From assembly GCA_015231915.1 (NCBI GenBank), contig JADGAR010000005.1, positions 1-64,000 of the forward strand: a DNA stretch of 64,000 nucleotides, read 5' to 3'. The notes under the pieces were generated by a model, which did no database searches, was not told where the DNA came from, and saw only the letters and a program-made list of their open reading frames with translations. Below are positions 9,548 through 19,263 of the stretch, piece by piece. The DNA comes from Magnetococcales bacterium (lineage in GTDB: Bacteria; Pseudomonadota; Magnetococcia; Magnetococcales; Magnetaquicoccaceae). The first letter of the stretch is position 1. Each line of letters opens with the position of its first letter. The position numbers were made by a program, and so were the translations under genes.

Positions 9548-10864
9548 TCAGTAGTTGTAACCACGTTCGCCGTGAAGGGCGATATCCAGGCCGGTGCTCT
9601 CCGACTCCTCGTCCACCCGCAATCCCACCATGGCATCGATGATCTTGAGGAGGATGAAGGAGACCACGGCGCAGTAGACCCCGGTGCCAAGGATGCTCTC
9701 GGCTTGCACCATCAATTGCCCGGCCATGTCCAGACCCTTGGAGAAACCGACGCCACCCAGGTCGGGAGAGGCGAACACCCCGGTGAGCAGCGCCCCGACG
9801 ATCCCCCCCACCCCATGCACGCCGAAGGCGTCCAGGGAGTCGTCATACCCCATCTTGCGCTTCAGGGTGGTGGCGCCCAGGAAGCAGACCACCCCCGCGA
9901 TGCCGCCCAGGGCCAGGGCGCCCATGGGTCCCACGAAGCCGGAGGCCGGGGTGATGGCCACCAATCCCGCCACTGCGCCGGTGGTCAGACCCAGGGCGCT
10001 GGGCTTGCCGTGCTCGCGCCACTCCATGAACATCCAGCCCAGCGCGGCCATGGCCGTGGCCAGTTGCGTCACCACCATGGCCATGCCGGCGGCGCCATTG
10101 GCGGCAGAGGCGCTGCCCGCGTTGAACCCGAACCACCCTACCCACAACATCCCGGCGCCCGTCACGGTGAGAGGCAGACTGTGGGGCGGCATGGCGGTAT
10201 GGGGAAAGCCCTTGCGCTTGCCGATCACCAAAGCGGTCACCAGACCCGCGATCCCGGCGTTGACATGCACCACCGTGCCGCCGGCATAATCCAGCACCCC
10301 CATGCTCATCATCCAACCGCCTCCCCACACCCAATGGCAAATGGGAAAGTAAACCAGAGTCACCCAGGCGCCCATGAAGAGCAGCAGGGCGGAAAATTTC
10401 ATCCGCTCGGCGAACGCCCCCACGATCAACGCCGGGGTGATCACCGCAAAGGTCAACTGAAAGGTGAGATAGACCGTCTCCGGAATGGTGCCGTTCAGGG
10501 AATCCACCTTGATCCCGGCCAGAAACGCCTTGCCCAGACCGCCGATCAGGGCATTGGCCCCGCCGCCGTCGGTAAAGGCCAGAGAATAACCGTACAGGCT
10601 CCACAGCACCGTCACCACGGCGGTGATGGCAAAACACTGCATAAATACCGATAAAGTGTTCTTGGCCCGCACCATGCCGCCATAAAACAACGCCAGCCCA
10701 GGCAGGGTCATGAACAGGACCAGAACCGCCGAAGTGAGCATCCAGGCCGTGTCGCCGCTGTTCAACACCGGCGGCGGGGCGACCTCCTCGGCCAGAACCG
10801 TCACGGGCGCCAGGAGCAAACCGAGCATGGCAACGCGCCCCGTCATTGTCGAAATTTTTTTCAT
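9548..10864 (-). CDS. amtB: Ammonium transporter AmtB
   Basis: Inner-membrane ammonium channel. The 438 aa protein has a cleavable signal peptide (about 1-25), the FYGGMVRAKN segment, and the two pore histidines in VVHVNAGIAGL and DAFGVHGVGGIVGALLTG, with eleven membrane helices expected. ATG 10864 is preceded by GGGAG; an alternative ATG at 10882 overlaps the end of the PII gene. Operon partner of the PII protein, which plugs the channel when nitrogen is sufficient. Confidence 0.97.
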   Translation of the reverse strand: MKKISTMTGRVAMLGLLLAPVTVLAEEVAPPPVLNSGDTAWMLTSAVLVLFMTLPGLALFYGGMVRAKNTLSVFMQCFAITAVVTVLWSLYGYSLAFTDGGGANALIGGLGKAFLAGIKVDSLNGTIPETVYLTFQLTFAVITPALIVGAFAERMKFSALLLFMGAWVTLVYFPICHWVWGGGWMMSMGVLDYAGGTVVHVNAGIAGLVTALVIGKRKGFPHTAMPPHSLPLTVTGAGMLWVGWFGFNAGSASAANGAAGMAMVVTQLATAMAALGWMFMEWREHGKPSALGLTTGAVAGLVAITPASGFVGPMGALALGGIAGVVCFLGATTLKRKMGYDDSLDAFGVHGVGGIVGALLTGVFASPDLGGVGFSKGLDMAGQLMVQAESILGTGVYCAVVSFILLKIIDAMVGLRVDEESESTGLDIALHGERGYNY

Positions 10865-10878
10865 TCGTTTTCTCCCAT

Positions 10879-11217
10879 TCATAACACGTTGGGTCCGGTT
10901 TCTCCGGTACGGATGCGCACGGCATGATCGATCGGCATGACGAAAATTTTGCCATCGCCGATCTTGCCGGTCCTGGCCGCCTCGCGGATCGCCTCCACCA
11001 CCTGTTCCACCTGACTCTCCTGCACCGCGAGTTCCACCTTGATCTTGGGCAGGAAATCCACCTGGTATTCCGCCCCGCGATAGAGTTCGGTATGCCCTTT
11101 CTGACGACCGAACCCCCGCACCTCCGTCAGGGTCATTCCGGTGACCCCGATGGCGCTCAGCGCCTCCCGCACCTCCTCCTGCTTGAATGGTTTGATGATC
11201 GCGGTGACCCACTTCAT
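10879..11217 (-). CDS. glnK: Nitrogen regulatory protein P-II (GlnK/GlnB)
   Basis: The 112 aa trimeric sensor of 2-oxoglutarate and ATP/ADP. It has the standard length, the T-loop with uridylylation site Tyr51 ([12 protein letters not shown]), and the C-loop region [12 protein letters not shown] 11217 (MKWVTAI) matches the family N-terminus and follows AGGAG. Because it directly precedes amtB (15 bp) it is best called GlnK, although GlnB cannot be excluded by sequence alone. Confidence 0.95.
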   Translation of the reverse strand: MKWVTAIIKPFKQEEVREALSAIGVTGMTLTEVRGFGRQKGHTELYRGAEYQVDFLPKIKVELAVQESQVEQVVEAIREAARTGKIGDGKIFVMPIDHAVRIRTGETGPNVL

Positions 11218-11562
11218 GGCAATTCTCCTGATAAAGTTTGTTGGACTCCCTTGTGATGCAAAAACAGGCACTCCTTACCCATCATCTATGGCAATCCCTG
11301 GGCCATATGCTTCTATTGCTTGAAATGTCATCATTAAGGCTCGCCTGGCGGCACAAAAGTCGGACGAATGCCTATCTTTTGTGCAGAAAAATGCCCCATT
11401 CCTGGTCTCGGCTGATTAAAAAATAAACACACCCCCCGCCAACAAGAAAATCACACCACCCCCCCTTGCGCCCAGCCCCAAGCACTCCCATATATGCCAC
11501 AATCCATAACCTATGCCCCATGCGTACCGCATTCATAAAGTAATCTGGAGGACCATGACATC
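11218..11562. promoter_or_regulatory. glnK-htpG divergent intergenic region
   Basis: 345 bp without a supported gene. It should hold the promoters of the glnK-amtB-torF operon (leftward) and htpG (rightward). A 9 bp inverted repeat, GCACAAAAG (11351-11359) with CTTTTGTGC (11376-11384), could form a hairpin or operator. I found no convincing sigma-54 element for glnK: a TTGCA box is present near 11260 on the minus strand but its GG element is absent. Confidence 0.4.
11465..11494 (+). promoter_or_regulatory. Possible heat-shock (sigma-32-like) promoter of htpG
   Basis: CTTGCG (11465-11470), 14 bases, then CTCCCATATA (11485-11494) resembles the CTTGAA / CCCCATNT pattern of sigma-32 promoters, with mismatches. 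It lies about 70 bp before the htpG start, and htpG is a heat-shock gene in many proteobacteria. Weak match; offered as a candidate only. Confidence 0.3.
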
Positions 11563-13518
11563 ATGAGCACGTCGGAAGGAAAACAAACTCGCGCCTTTCA
11601 AACCGAAGTTCGACAATTGCTGGATCTGATGATCCACTCCCTGTACAGCAACAAGGAGATCTTTCTGCGGGAACTCATCTCCAACGCCTCGGACGCGGCA
11701 GACAAACTCCGCTTCCAGGCCATCGCCAACGACAGCCTCTACGAAGGCCAGTCCGATCTGGCCATCCGCATCACCTTCGACAAGGATGCCGGAACCCTCA
11801 CCATCTCCGACAACGGCATCGGCATGACCCTCGACGAGGTGGCCACCAATATCGGCACCATCGCCAAATCCGGCACCCGCGAATTCCTCCAGGCACTCCA
11901 GGCCGATCAGGCCAAGGACGCCAACCTCATCGGCCAGTTCGGGGTGGGGTTCTACTCCTCCTTCATCGTCGCCGACAAGGTCACCCTCACCACCCGCAAA
12001 GCCGGCACCCCAGCCAACGAAGCCGTGCAATGGGAGTCCGCAGGCGACGGCGAATACACCCTGGAAACCATCACCAAGGAAACACGCGGCACGGATGTCA
12101 CCCTCCATCTGCGCACGGACGAAAAGGATTTTCTCGATGGCTGGCGCCTCCGTTCCGTGATCCGCAAATTCTCCGATCACGTCCCCTGGCCCATCCTGAT
12201 GATCAAGTCCCCAGGATACACCCCGGACGATGACGAGGAGGAGATCGACAAGGACGAAGAACAAAAGACAGAAAAAGAACCACAGGAAGAAAAGAAACCG
12301 GAGTGGGAGACGGTCAACAAAGCCTCCGCCCTCTGGACCCGCTCCAAGAACGACATCAAGGAAGAAGAGTACCAGGAATTCTACAAACACGTCAGCCACG
12401 ACTTCGAGGAGTCCCTGGCCCACATCCATGCCCGCCTGGAAGGAAAATACGAGTACACCGTCCTGCTCTACCTGCCCAAGCGCGCCCCCTTCGACCTGTG
12501 GGACCGGGAACGCAAGCACGGGGTCAAGCTCTATGTGCGGCGGGTCTTCATCATGGAAGGGGCCGAGGACATCCTCCCCCGCTACTTGCGCTTCGTGCGC
12601 GGCGTGGTGGATTCGTCCGACCTGCCCCTCAACGTCTCACGCGAAATCCTGCAAAAAAACCCGGCGGTGGATGCCATCAAAAAAGGGGTGTCCAACAAGA
12701 TCTTTTCCCTGCTGGAAGAACTCGCCAAAAACGATGCCGAAAAATATCAAGGCTTCTGGGACACCTTCGGCATCGTGCTCAAGGAGGGGGTGATCGAAGA
12801 TTACGCCAACCGGGAACGGATCGCCAAACTGTTGCGCTTTTCCACCACCCATGGCAACTCCAAGACCCAGGATGTCCCCCTGGAGGCCTACGTCTCCCGC
12901 ATGAAGGAAAAGCAAAAAGCCATCTACTACGTCAACGGCGAATCCTTCGACGCGGCCCGCCATCACCCCCATCTGGAGGTGTTCCGCAAAAAGGGTATCG
13001 AGGTGCTGCTCCTCTCCGACCGGGTGGACGAATGGCTGGTGACCCATCTCCACGAGTTCGACGGCAAGCCGTTGCAATCCGTGGCCAAGGGCGGCCTGGA
13101 TCTGGGGGAACTGGAGGACGAAGAGGACAAGAAAGAACTGGAAAAACAACAGGATGAGTACAAGGATCTCCTGGAGCGGGTGCAAAAGGGCCTCGGCGAA
13201 CTGGTCAAGGAGGTGCGCATCACCAACCGGCTCACCGACTCCCCCTCCTGCCTGGTGGGGGGCGAACACGACCTGAGCGCCTCCATGGAGCGCATCCTGC
13301 GCGAGGCCGGACAGCAAACCCCGTCCACCAAGCGAAGCCTGGAACTCAATCCCACCCATCCCCTGGTGACGCGCCTCAAGAACGAGTCCGACGACGACCG
13401 CTTCGGCGACCTGAGCCGCATCCTCCACGATCAGGCCCTGCTGGCGGAAGGAGGCCAACTGGAAGATCCCGCCGATTTCGTGCGGCGTCTCAACAATCTC
13501 CTGCTGGCGGCCCGTTGA
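11563..13518 (+). CDS. htpG: Chaperone HtpG (bacterial Hsp90)
   Basis: ATP-dependent cytosolic dimeric chaperone. The 651 aa (E. coli 624) contain the GHKL ATPase motifs [20 protein letters not shown] and [11 protein letters not shown], the middle-domain arginine segment LNVSREILQ, and the C-terminal dimerisation region. A highly charged stretch of Asp/Glu/Lys (about residues 223-246) marks the linker between N and middle domains and is longer than in E. coli. GGAGG precedes the ATG. Single-gene unit ending at a hairpin. Confidence 0.97.
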   Translation: MSTSEGKQTRAFQTEVRQLLDLMIHSLYSNKEIFLRELISNASDAADKLRFQAIANDSLYEGQSDLAIRITFDKDAGTLTISDNGIGMTLDEVATNIGTIAKSGTREFLQALQADQAKDANLIGQFGVGFYSSFIVADKVTLTTRKAGTPANEAVQWESAGDGEYTLETITKETRGTDVTLHLRTDEKDFLDGWRLRSVIRKFSDHVPWPILMIKSPGYTPDDDEEEIDKDEEQKTEKEPQEEKKPEWETVNKASALWTRSKNDIKEEEYQEFYKHVSHDFEESLAHIHARLEGKYEYTVLLYLPKRAPFDLWDRERKHGVKLYVRRVFIMEGAEDILPRYLRFVRGVVDSSDLPLNVSREILQKNPAVDAIKKGVSNKIFSLLEELAKNDAEKYQGFWDTFGIVLKEGVIEDYANRERIAKLLRFSTTHGNSKTQDVPLEAYVSRMKEKQKAIYYVNGESFDAARHHPHLEVFRKKGIEVLLLSDRVDEWLVTHLHEFDGKPLQSVAKGGLDLGELEDEEDKKELEKQQDEYKDLLERVQKGLGELVKEVRITNRLTDSPSCLVGGEHDLSASMERILREAGQQTPSTKRSLELNPTHPLVTRLKNESDDDRFGDLSRILHDQALLAEGGQLEDPADFVRRLNNLLLAAR

Positions 13519-13525
13519 CCCAACC

Positions 13526-13563
13526 GGCGCGAGGGGAAGCGCTCGTCCGCTCCCCCTCGCGCC
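13526..13563 (+). terminator. Hairpin terminator after htpG
   Basis: GGCGCGAGGGG (13526-13536) pairs with CCCCTCGCGCC (13553-13563) in an 11 bp GC-rich stem. No T-run follows, so it may work with Rho or serve the converging transcript from the right as well. Confidence 0.45.
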
Positions 13564-13579
13564 GACAATCACCGCCAAT

Positions 13580-13841
13580 CATCACTGAAAAACGGTCTGT
13601 AACGAGTCGGCCTGAAAAATCTTGACCGCCCAGGCGTCAAGCTCCTCGATCTCCGCACTGCTCACCCTCTCCCGCACCGGATCGGGAACCGAACCGAAGC
13701 GAACCTGAAGCTGTTTGAGCAGCATCTCGGCCTTGCCTTCCAGACGGCCTTCCACGCGGCCTTCCACGCGGCCTTCCAGACGCCCGATCCGCTCTCCCTT
13801 GCGCATACCGATCCGTTCCACACTCGTGACATATTGCATCT
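13580..13841 (-). pseudogene. Duplicated 3' fragment of the Rpn-type gene (perfect direct repeat copy)
   Basis: These 262 bp are identical to 13851-14112, the 3' end of the neighbouring Rpn-type gene; ten bases (13841-13851 junction, period 271) separate them. The copy encodes the last ~85 residues, from MQYVTSVERIGM to the stop, with no start of its own in frame near a ribosome site. It is a recent tandem duplication of a gene end rather than a functional gene. An open frame reaches through the junction from 13929, but in that part it is out of frame with the full-length gene. Confidence 0.8.
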
Positions 13842-13850
13842 GCTGCGGAC

Positions 13851-14112
13851 CATCACTGAAAAACGGTCTGTAACGAGTCGGCCTGAAAAATCTTGACCGC
13901 CCAGGCGTCAAGCTCCTCGATCTCCGCACTGCTCACCCTCTCCCGCACCGGATCGGGAACCGAACCGAAGCGAACCTGAAGCTGTTTGAGCAGCATCTCG
14001 GCCTTGCCTTCCAGACGGCCTTCCACGCGGCCTTCCACGCGGCCTTCCAGACGCCCGATCCGCTCTCCCTTGCGCATACCGATCCGTTCCACACTCGTGA
14101 CATATTGCATCT
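13851..14112 (-). repeat. Direct repeat, parent copy within the Rpn-type gene
   Basis: Parent copy of the 262 bp perfect repeat, comprising the 3' quarter of the Rpn-type gene including its stop. Inside it, a shorter periodic stretch coding GRLEGRVEGRVEGRLEG is itself repetitive, which may have helped slippage. Confidence 0.9.
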
Positions 14113-14824
14113 TCCGCCTCTCCTCGTAATGGCACAAAGTTTCCCAGAACCGATCCTCCAACACGGCTGGCAAATGCAGCACCCAGTCGATGAAGCGAAA
14201 CAGGTTCAAGACCCGCTGGCGATCGAAGCCGCGTTCGTACAACATGCATGCGATGCGCTTTTTTTGTTGCAGGCGTTCTTCAGGGTGATTTCTGGTCTCC
14301 TTGCCGGTCAGGTGCGCCAGGGTGACGATGGCGAACGGGTTGTCGGACCTCTCCAATTCGTCCACCGGATAATCCAGCAACTTGACCGTGTTGAACCGAT
14401 AATGGACCTCGGTCCCCCACATCCGGTACCCGAAGGCGTCGGGCCGCCATCCGCCCTCCTCGTCCGCCAGGATGGCCAGGCTGACCACCGGCTTTTCGTG
14501 CAGATCGAACGCCCGATACTGACAGGCGTACATCCGCTGCGGAAAATCCGGATCGCGGTTGCCCTGCACCTCCACATGAATCAGGACCCAGAGTTCCGCG
14601 CCATCCAGCAACCACACCTTGACCAGCAGATCCACGCGGCGATTGCCGGCTTTGGCCTGCCGCGTGATCCGGTTCAACTCCTTGTCGAGGAATTCTGGCG
14701 CGCGCCGCCAATCGATGCCCGCGTGCGCCTCCGGCAAAAAAAACGCCAGAAATGCCCTGAAATCGTTGCGCAGGATCTCCTTCCAGGGGGAGTCGTATTC
14801 GGTCGTCCGGTTCTCCACCGCCAT
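13853..14824 (-). CDS. Rpn-type PD-(D/E)XK nuclease-like protein (transposase-31/DUF4351 type)
   Basis: The 323 aa protein has a PD-(D/E)XK-like core: Asp65 in RRVDLLVKVW and Glu85-Val-Gln87 in LIHVEVQG. The C-terminus carries an Arg/Glu/Gly periodic segment (GRLEGRVEGRVEGRLEG) and a helical tail of the DUF4351 type. Family members (RpnA-E) are RecA-independent recombination nucleases or predicted nucleases that multiply within genomes. Its ATG overlaps the stop of the upstream helical protein (ATGA), so it is translated from the same mRNA. Its 3' end is perfectly duplicated just downstream. Confidence 0.75.
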   Translation of the reverse strand: MAVENRTTEYDSPWKEILRNDFRAFLAFFLPEAHAGIDWRRAPEFLDKELNRITRQAKAGNRRVDLLVKVWLLDGAELWVLIHVEVQGNRDPDFPQRMYACQYRAFDLHEKPVVSLAILADEEGGWRPDAFGYRMWGTEVHYRFNTVKLLDYPVDELERSDNPFAIVTLAHLTGKETRNHPEERLQQKKRIACMLYERGFDRQRVLNLFRFIDWVLHLPAVLEDRFWETLCHYEERRKMQYVTSVERIGMRKGERIGRLEGRVEGRVEGRLEGKAEMLLKQLQVRFGSVPDPVRERVSSAEIEELDAWAVKIFQADSLQTVFQ

Positions 14825-16551
14825 CAGAACAACTCGAACCCGTCGTCCTCGACCTCGGCCTGGGCGGCCTCCTCATCCTCTCCTGCCACGGTGCCCAGCA
14901 GGGCCGAATGAATCCGGCGTTCGCTTTCCATGGTGTAGATCGCCCGCAACTCCCGGAACTCGCCGGCCATGTCGCCGCACTCCATGTCCAGGGCGTCGGT
15001 CGGTTTCCCGGTCAACTCGCCAACGATCCCGTGCAAATCCCGCACAATATGGGCGGTCGTCCCCTTCAGGGTGTTGTGAAAGCGAATATCTGCGGTCAGC
15101 AGCATGATCTGATTGAAGGTTGCCTGGGTATCCGCCAACGACTCGGAGAAGACATTGCCGAGATCGGCATTGCTCATCTCCAGGCGCCGGATGGTCAAGG
15201 GAATCCGCCGCAACATCACCCCGGAGTTCATGATGCGCGGGGCGCCCAACTCGGAAAACTCGCTGTTGATGACCTGAATCGACTCGGCGGCGCGCAGCAA
15301 CTCCTCCCCGCGCATGGCCCCTTCCTCCCGCACGCGCCGCGCCAGCTCCCGGATCGACTCGGCCAGGGTCTCCAGACGGCCCGGCCCCCTGGTGTTCAGA
15401 TCGTTGGTCAACTGCCCCAGGCGCTGGGTGGTTTTGGAGAGGGTCTCCATGGACTTGTGTGCCATGAAGAGCGTGTTCTCGGTCTGGGAGAGGGTCTTGA
15501 GGATCTCGCCCAACAGCCCGTCATCCAGGATCGGCAGCTTCAGCATGGCATTGAGTTGATACGCCGCGTCGGCCATCTCCTGCTGGAACGCCGTGCCCAC
15601 GTTGCGGGCGGAAAAGATGGTCTTGCGCTGGGACTCGGCCAGGTCGGAAATCGCCGTCAGATGACCATGCATGCCCATCACCGCCGCCACCAGATCGGCA
15701 ATGGTCTCCTCGAGCTGGTCGATGGTGATGCGTGTGGCCATGGCGAACCAGCACTTCCCCTTGGGATCGTCCGGGGCCGCCTGCAGCTTCTCCTTGGCCA
15801 ACCGCATGGCTTGTGCCATATGGGTCAGACGCTGGGAACTGATGTCGTCGTACTGCATGGTTTGCATCATTTGGAACAACACGACATTATTGCTTTCTGC
15901 GTGGCCCTCGATCTTCTTGCAGGCGTGATCGATCTCCTGAATCAGCTCGGTCATGCGCCCCATGGCGGTGCGAATGCTGCTTTTGAGCACCTTCAGGCGA
16001 TGACGGGAAATGTCCAGGTCCGCCAGGATCTTGCGGACCAGTTGCTGCATCAGGGTCGATGCCTCCCGCAGGGAAGAGATCAGATCCTGCAACAAAGGAC
16101 GCACCTGGCGCATCAGGCTGTCGATGATGGCGCACTGGGTCTGGCGTTCCAGCGCGTCGCCGCCCTGGCCGTGCAACTGATCCGCCATGAGGGGCAGAAA
16201 GGCGTCCTGCTCCAGGGTGAGCGACCAGAGGATGAGATCTTCTGCGGTCTTGACGAAGGTCTGGGCCTTCTCCACCAGATCCGTCAACTGGGATATGGCG
16301 GACTCCACCTCGCGATTGACGCGGGTCAGTTCCTGTTGCAGCGGCGTCAGGCCCATGGACTTGCCCTTGACCTTGTGGCGCTCCTGAATGGTGGCGGCCC
16401 GGCTGGCGCTGGCGGCAAAACTGGCGGAAAAGCCGCCCATGTGATCCACGATGTCGTGAAAACCGTTCGTGCAGATCGTGGGCATCTTTTCCAGGGCGGC
16501 GATGATCTTGTCCAGACGTTGCAGCGGAATGAGTTCGGCGGGATTGGACAT
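14824..16551 (-). CDS. Long helical chemotaxis-like protein, function unknown
   Basis: A 575 aa, almost wholly alpha-helical protein rich in Gln, Leu and Ala, with no signal peptide or membrane helix. The segment MQTMQYDDISSQRLTHMAQ resembles the Q-x2-D-I-x2-Q motif of CheZ-like and cytoplasmic methyl-accepting proteins, and several heptad stretches (for example TLSKTTQRLGQLTNDLNTR) predict coiled coil. A canonical MCP hairpin tip is not seen. The ending is strongly acidic (EDEEAAQAEVEDDGFELF). Start 16551 follows GGGAG; three earlier in-frame ATGs exist. Probably a signalling scaffold or phosphatase-like protein; low certainty on role. Confidence 0.6.
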   Translation of the reverse strand: MSNPAELIPLQRLDKIIAALEKMPTICTNGFHDIVDHMGGFSASFAASASRAATIQERHKVKGKSMGLTPLQQELTRVNREVESAISQLTDLVEKAQTFVKTAEDLILWSLTLEQDAFLPLMADQLHGQGGDALERQTQCAIIDSLMRQVRPLLQDLISSLREASTLMQQLVRKILADLDISRHRLKVLKSSIRTAMGRMTELIQEIDHACKKIEGHAESNNVVLFQMMQTMQYDDISSQRLTHMAQAMRLAKEKLQAAPDDPKGKCWFAMATRITIDQLEETIADLVAAVMGMHGHLTAISDLAESQRKTIFSARNVGTAFQQEMADAAYQLNAMLKLPILDDGLLGEILKTLSQTENTLFMAHKSMETLSKTTQRLGQLTNDLNTRGPGRLETLAESIRELARRVREEGAMRGEELLRAAESIQVINSEFSELGAPRIMNSGVMLRRIPLTIRRLEMSNADLGNVFSESLADTQATFNQIMLLTADIRFHNTLKGTTAHIVRDLHGIVGELTGKPTDALDMECGDMAGEFRELRAIYTMESERRIHSALLGTVAGEDEEAAQAEVEDDGFELF

Positions 16552-16664
16552 CGGAAGGACTCCCATGCAGACATTCATTGATTTTGTGCCAAGGCTAGCA
16601 TACCCCTGTTCGCGTCCGTTGTAAAAGGCTGGCAAACCGGATGGCATCGGGGTATCTTTTGTTG

Positions 16665-16682
16665 GATGCGACCGGTCGCATC
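16665..16682. promoter_or_regulatory. 18 bp perfect palindrome upstream of gapR
   Basis: GATGCGACCGGTCGCATC is a perfect palindrome ending 23 bp before the gapR start, in the 154 bp space divergent from the helical protein gene. Position and symmetry suggest an operator for a dimeric regulator. Confidence 0.5.
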
Positions 16683-16705
16683 GAGATCAACGCAAGGAGA
16701 AACCC

Positions 16706-16999
16706 ATGAATCTGAAAGTGGTGGAAAGCGGCGACAACGCCGCAACGCACACCGACGTGAACGTAGACGACATCTCCGGCGAGGACCTGCGCCGCATCGT
16801 GGAACGGATCGAACGCCTGGAGGAGGAGAAGCAGGGGATTGCCGCCGACATCCGCGCCATCTACGCCGAGGCCAAAGCCGGAGGATTCGATCCGAAGATC
16901 ATCCGCAAGGTGATCCGACTGCGCGCCATGGAACCCCACGTGGTGGAAGAGGAAGAGGCCCTCGTCGAGGTCTACAAGCACGCCCTGGGGATGCGCTGA
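16706..16999 (+). CDS. gapR: GapR-family (DUF2312) nucleoid-associated protein
   Basis: The 97 aa protein matches the DUF2312/GapR family: ISGEDLRRIVERIERLEEEK forms the first long helix, followed by KAGGFDPKIIRKVIRLRAM, the conserved DNA-contacting part. In Caulobacter, GapR tetramers clamp overtwisted DNA and aid replication. The family is mainly alphaproteobacterial, a clue to the lineage. Strong ribosome site AAGGAGAAACCC. The rlmKL gene begins 4 bp downstream. Confidence 0.9.
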   Translation: MNLKVVESGDNAATHTDVNVDDISGEDLRRIVERIERLEEEKQGIAADIRAIYAEAKAGGFDPKIIRKVIRLRAMEPHVVEEEEALVEVYKHALGMR

Positions 17000-17003
17000 T
17001 ACC

Positions 17004-19181
17004 ATGTCCCAGCCACCCCTGGCCCTGTTTGCGGCCTCGCCGCGCGGCATGGAACCCCTGCTGGCCGGCGAACTGCGCGCCCTGGGAGGGGAACGCATCC
17101 GGCCACTCACCGCCGGGGTCTCCCTGGCCGGCGACTTCGCCACGGTCTGCCGGATCTGCCTCCACTCCCGCGTCGCCAGCCGCCTGCAACTGCCGCTGAC
17201 CCGTTGCGAGGCGACCAGCGCCGAGGCCCTCTATCAGGGCGTCCGGGAGATCCCCTGGGAGGATCACCTGCGCCCGGACGGCAGCCTGGCGGTGGATTTC
17301 TCCGGGACCAACCCGGCGGTGCGCCATACCCGCTTCGGGGCCATGAAGGTCAAGGACGCGGTGGTGGACCGGCTGCGCGATCTTTACGGCGTGCGACCGG
17401 AAGTCCGCTTCGAGGAGCCGGACCTGCTCATTTACGCCCGACTGCTGGACAACCGCCTGGAGATCGGCATCGACCTTTCCGGCGGGGCTTTGCACCGGCG
17501 GGGTTACCGGGTGAACAGCGGCAGCGCTCCTCTCAAGGAGAACCTGGCCGCCGCCATTCTGCTCCTGGCCGGCTGGCCGGAGATGGCGGGCAAGGGGGGC
17601 AGGCTCATCGACCCGATGTGCGGCTCCGGCACCCTCCTGATCGAGGCGGCCCTGATGGCCGGAGGGATCGCGCCGGGCCTGACCCGCCGCCATTTCGGTT
17701 TCACCCGCTGGCTGGGGGCGGATCCCGCAGTCTGGGAAGCGGTGCGTGCCGAGGCCGAGGAACAGGCCAGGGCCGGTCGGGAGCGCATTCCGGCCATCCT
17801 GGGCTTCGACGAGGATCCCGCCGCCCTGCGGGCCGCCCAGGAAAACGTGGCACGCGCGGGCCTTGCCGACCGCATCCTCCTGACACAGCGTGACCTGGCG
17901 CATCTGGCGCGCCCGCCCGGTCCCCCCGGCCTGCTGGTGGTCAATCCCCCCTACGGGGAACGCCAGGGGGAGATGGCAACGCTGACGCCGCTTTATGCCG
18001 CGCTCGGGGAGCGCCTGCGCACCCGCATGACCGGCTGGCGTGCTGCGGTGTTCACCGCCCACCCGGAACTGGCCGAGGCCATCGGCATTCGACCCGCAGA
18101 GACGAAATCCCTCTTCAACGGCGCCCTGCCCTGCCGCCTGTTGCTGCTCGACCCCCCTCCGGCGGAGCCGGACCCTCTGGATGCCGAACTGCCCCCTCCT
18201 GCGCCCGGCGACCCTGCCGCGCCCGGCGCGGTGATGTTCGCCAACCGGCTGCGCAAGAATCAAAAACACCTGAGCCGCTGGCTGCGCCGCGAAGGGGTGA
18301 GCTGTTACCGCCTGTACGATGCCGACATGCCCGAATATGCCGTCGCGGTGGATCTCTACGGCCCCTGGGTCCATCTGCAGGAGTATCAGCCCCCTGCCGC
18401 AATCGACCCTGCCAGGGCCAGGGAGCGACTCGGCGAGGTGCTGGCGGCCATACCGGCGGCCCTGGGCACGGACCCGGAACGGATCCACCTCAAGACCCGG
18501 CGCCGTCAGGGCGCTGGCCGCCAATACACCAAACTGGCCAATGAGGCACAGTGGCACGAGGTGGACGAAGGGGGATTGCGTTTTCTGGTCAATTTCACCG
18601 ACACCCTGGATGTGGGGCTGTTCCTGGATCTGGCCCCGCTGCGGCGCATCCTGCGCCAGGAGGCGCGGGGACGCAGGTTCCTGAACCTGTTCGGCTACAC
18701 CGGGGCCGCCACGGTCCATGCCGCCGCCGGCGGGGCAATCGCCACCCTCACCGTGGACATGTCGCGCACCTATCTGGACTGGGCAGGCCGCAATCTCGCT
18801 CTCAACGGTTTTGCCACGCCCGAGCACCGCCTGGTGCGCGCCGACTGTCTGCAATGGCTCTCCGAGGCCGAGCGGCAAACCGAGCGGTTCGATCTCATCC
18901 TGCTCGATCCACCCACCTTTTCCAATTCGGCGCGCATGACGCGGCCCTTCGACCTGCAACGGGATCATGCCGCCCTGATCAGCCGGACCGCGCGTCTGCT
19001 CGACCCGGGCGGAACGCTCTATTTTTCCAATCATCTGACGCGCTTCCGCATGGATCTCGATGCCCTGCCGGCAGACCTGACGGTGCAAGAAATCACCCGC
19101 ACCACCATCGGTCCCGATTTCGCCCGCCATGCGCCGATTCACAACTCCTGGCGCATCACCCGGCGGGAGGGACCATGTTGA
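17004..19181 (+). CDS. rlmKL: Bifunctional 23S rRNA methyltransferase RlmK/RlmL
   Basis: The 725 aa fusion (E. coli RlmL 702) has an N-terminal THUMP RNA-binding region, a first Rossmann methyltransferase with DPMCGSGTLLIEAALMA and the NPPYGER catalytic motif (RlmL, m2G2445), and a second with FLNLFGYTGAATVHAA and LDPPTFSNSARM (RlmK, m7G2069). Both use S-adenosylmethionine. It lies 4 bp after gapR, probably on the same transcript. Confidence 0.95.
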   Translation: MSQPPLALFAASPRGMEPLLAGELRALGGERIRPLTAGVSLAGDFATVCRICLHSRVASRLQLPLTRCEATSAEALYQGVREIPWEDHLRPDGSLAVDFSGTNPAVRHTRFGAMKVKDAVVDRLRDLYGVRPEVRFEEPDLLIYARLLDNRLEIGIDLSGGALHRRGYRVNSGSAPLKENLAAAILLLAGWPEMAGKGGRLIDPMCGSGTLLIEAALMAGGIAPGLTRRHFGFTRWLGADPAVWEAVRAEAEEQARAGRERIPAILGFDEDPAALRAAQENVARAGLADRILLTQRDLAHLARPPGPPGLLVVNPPYGERQGEMATLTPLYAALGERLRTRMTGWRAAVFTAHPELAEAIGIRPAETKSLFNGALPCRLLLLDPPPAEPDPLDAELPPPAPGDPAAPGAVMFANRLRKNQKHLSRWLRREGVSCYRLYDADMPEYAVAVDLYGPWVHLQEYQPPAAIDPARARERLGEVLAAIPAALGTDPERIHLKTRRRQGAGRQYTKLANEAQWHEVDEGGLRFLVNFTDTLDVGLFLDLAPLRRILRQEARGRRFLNLFGYTGAATVHAAAGGAIATLTVDMSRTYLDWAGRNLALNGFATPEHRLVRADCLQWLSEAERQTERFDLILLDPPTFSNSARMTRPFDLQRDHAALISRTARLLDPGGTLYFSNHLTRFRMDLDALPADLTVQEITRTTIGPDFARHAPIHNSWRITRREGPC

Positions 19182-19263
19182 TATTTTCCTGGATCCCCGA
19201 AGCGATTGATGTTATGTTGAACCGGTTCCATTTGCGATGGTTTGGCTCGGGAGGAGGCTTGTC

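Noticed and set aside
11240..11280. Sigma-54 promoter for glnK
   Set aside because: A TTGCA box is present on the minus strand but the GG element 10 bases upstream is missing.
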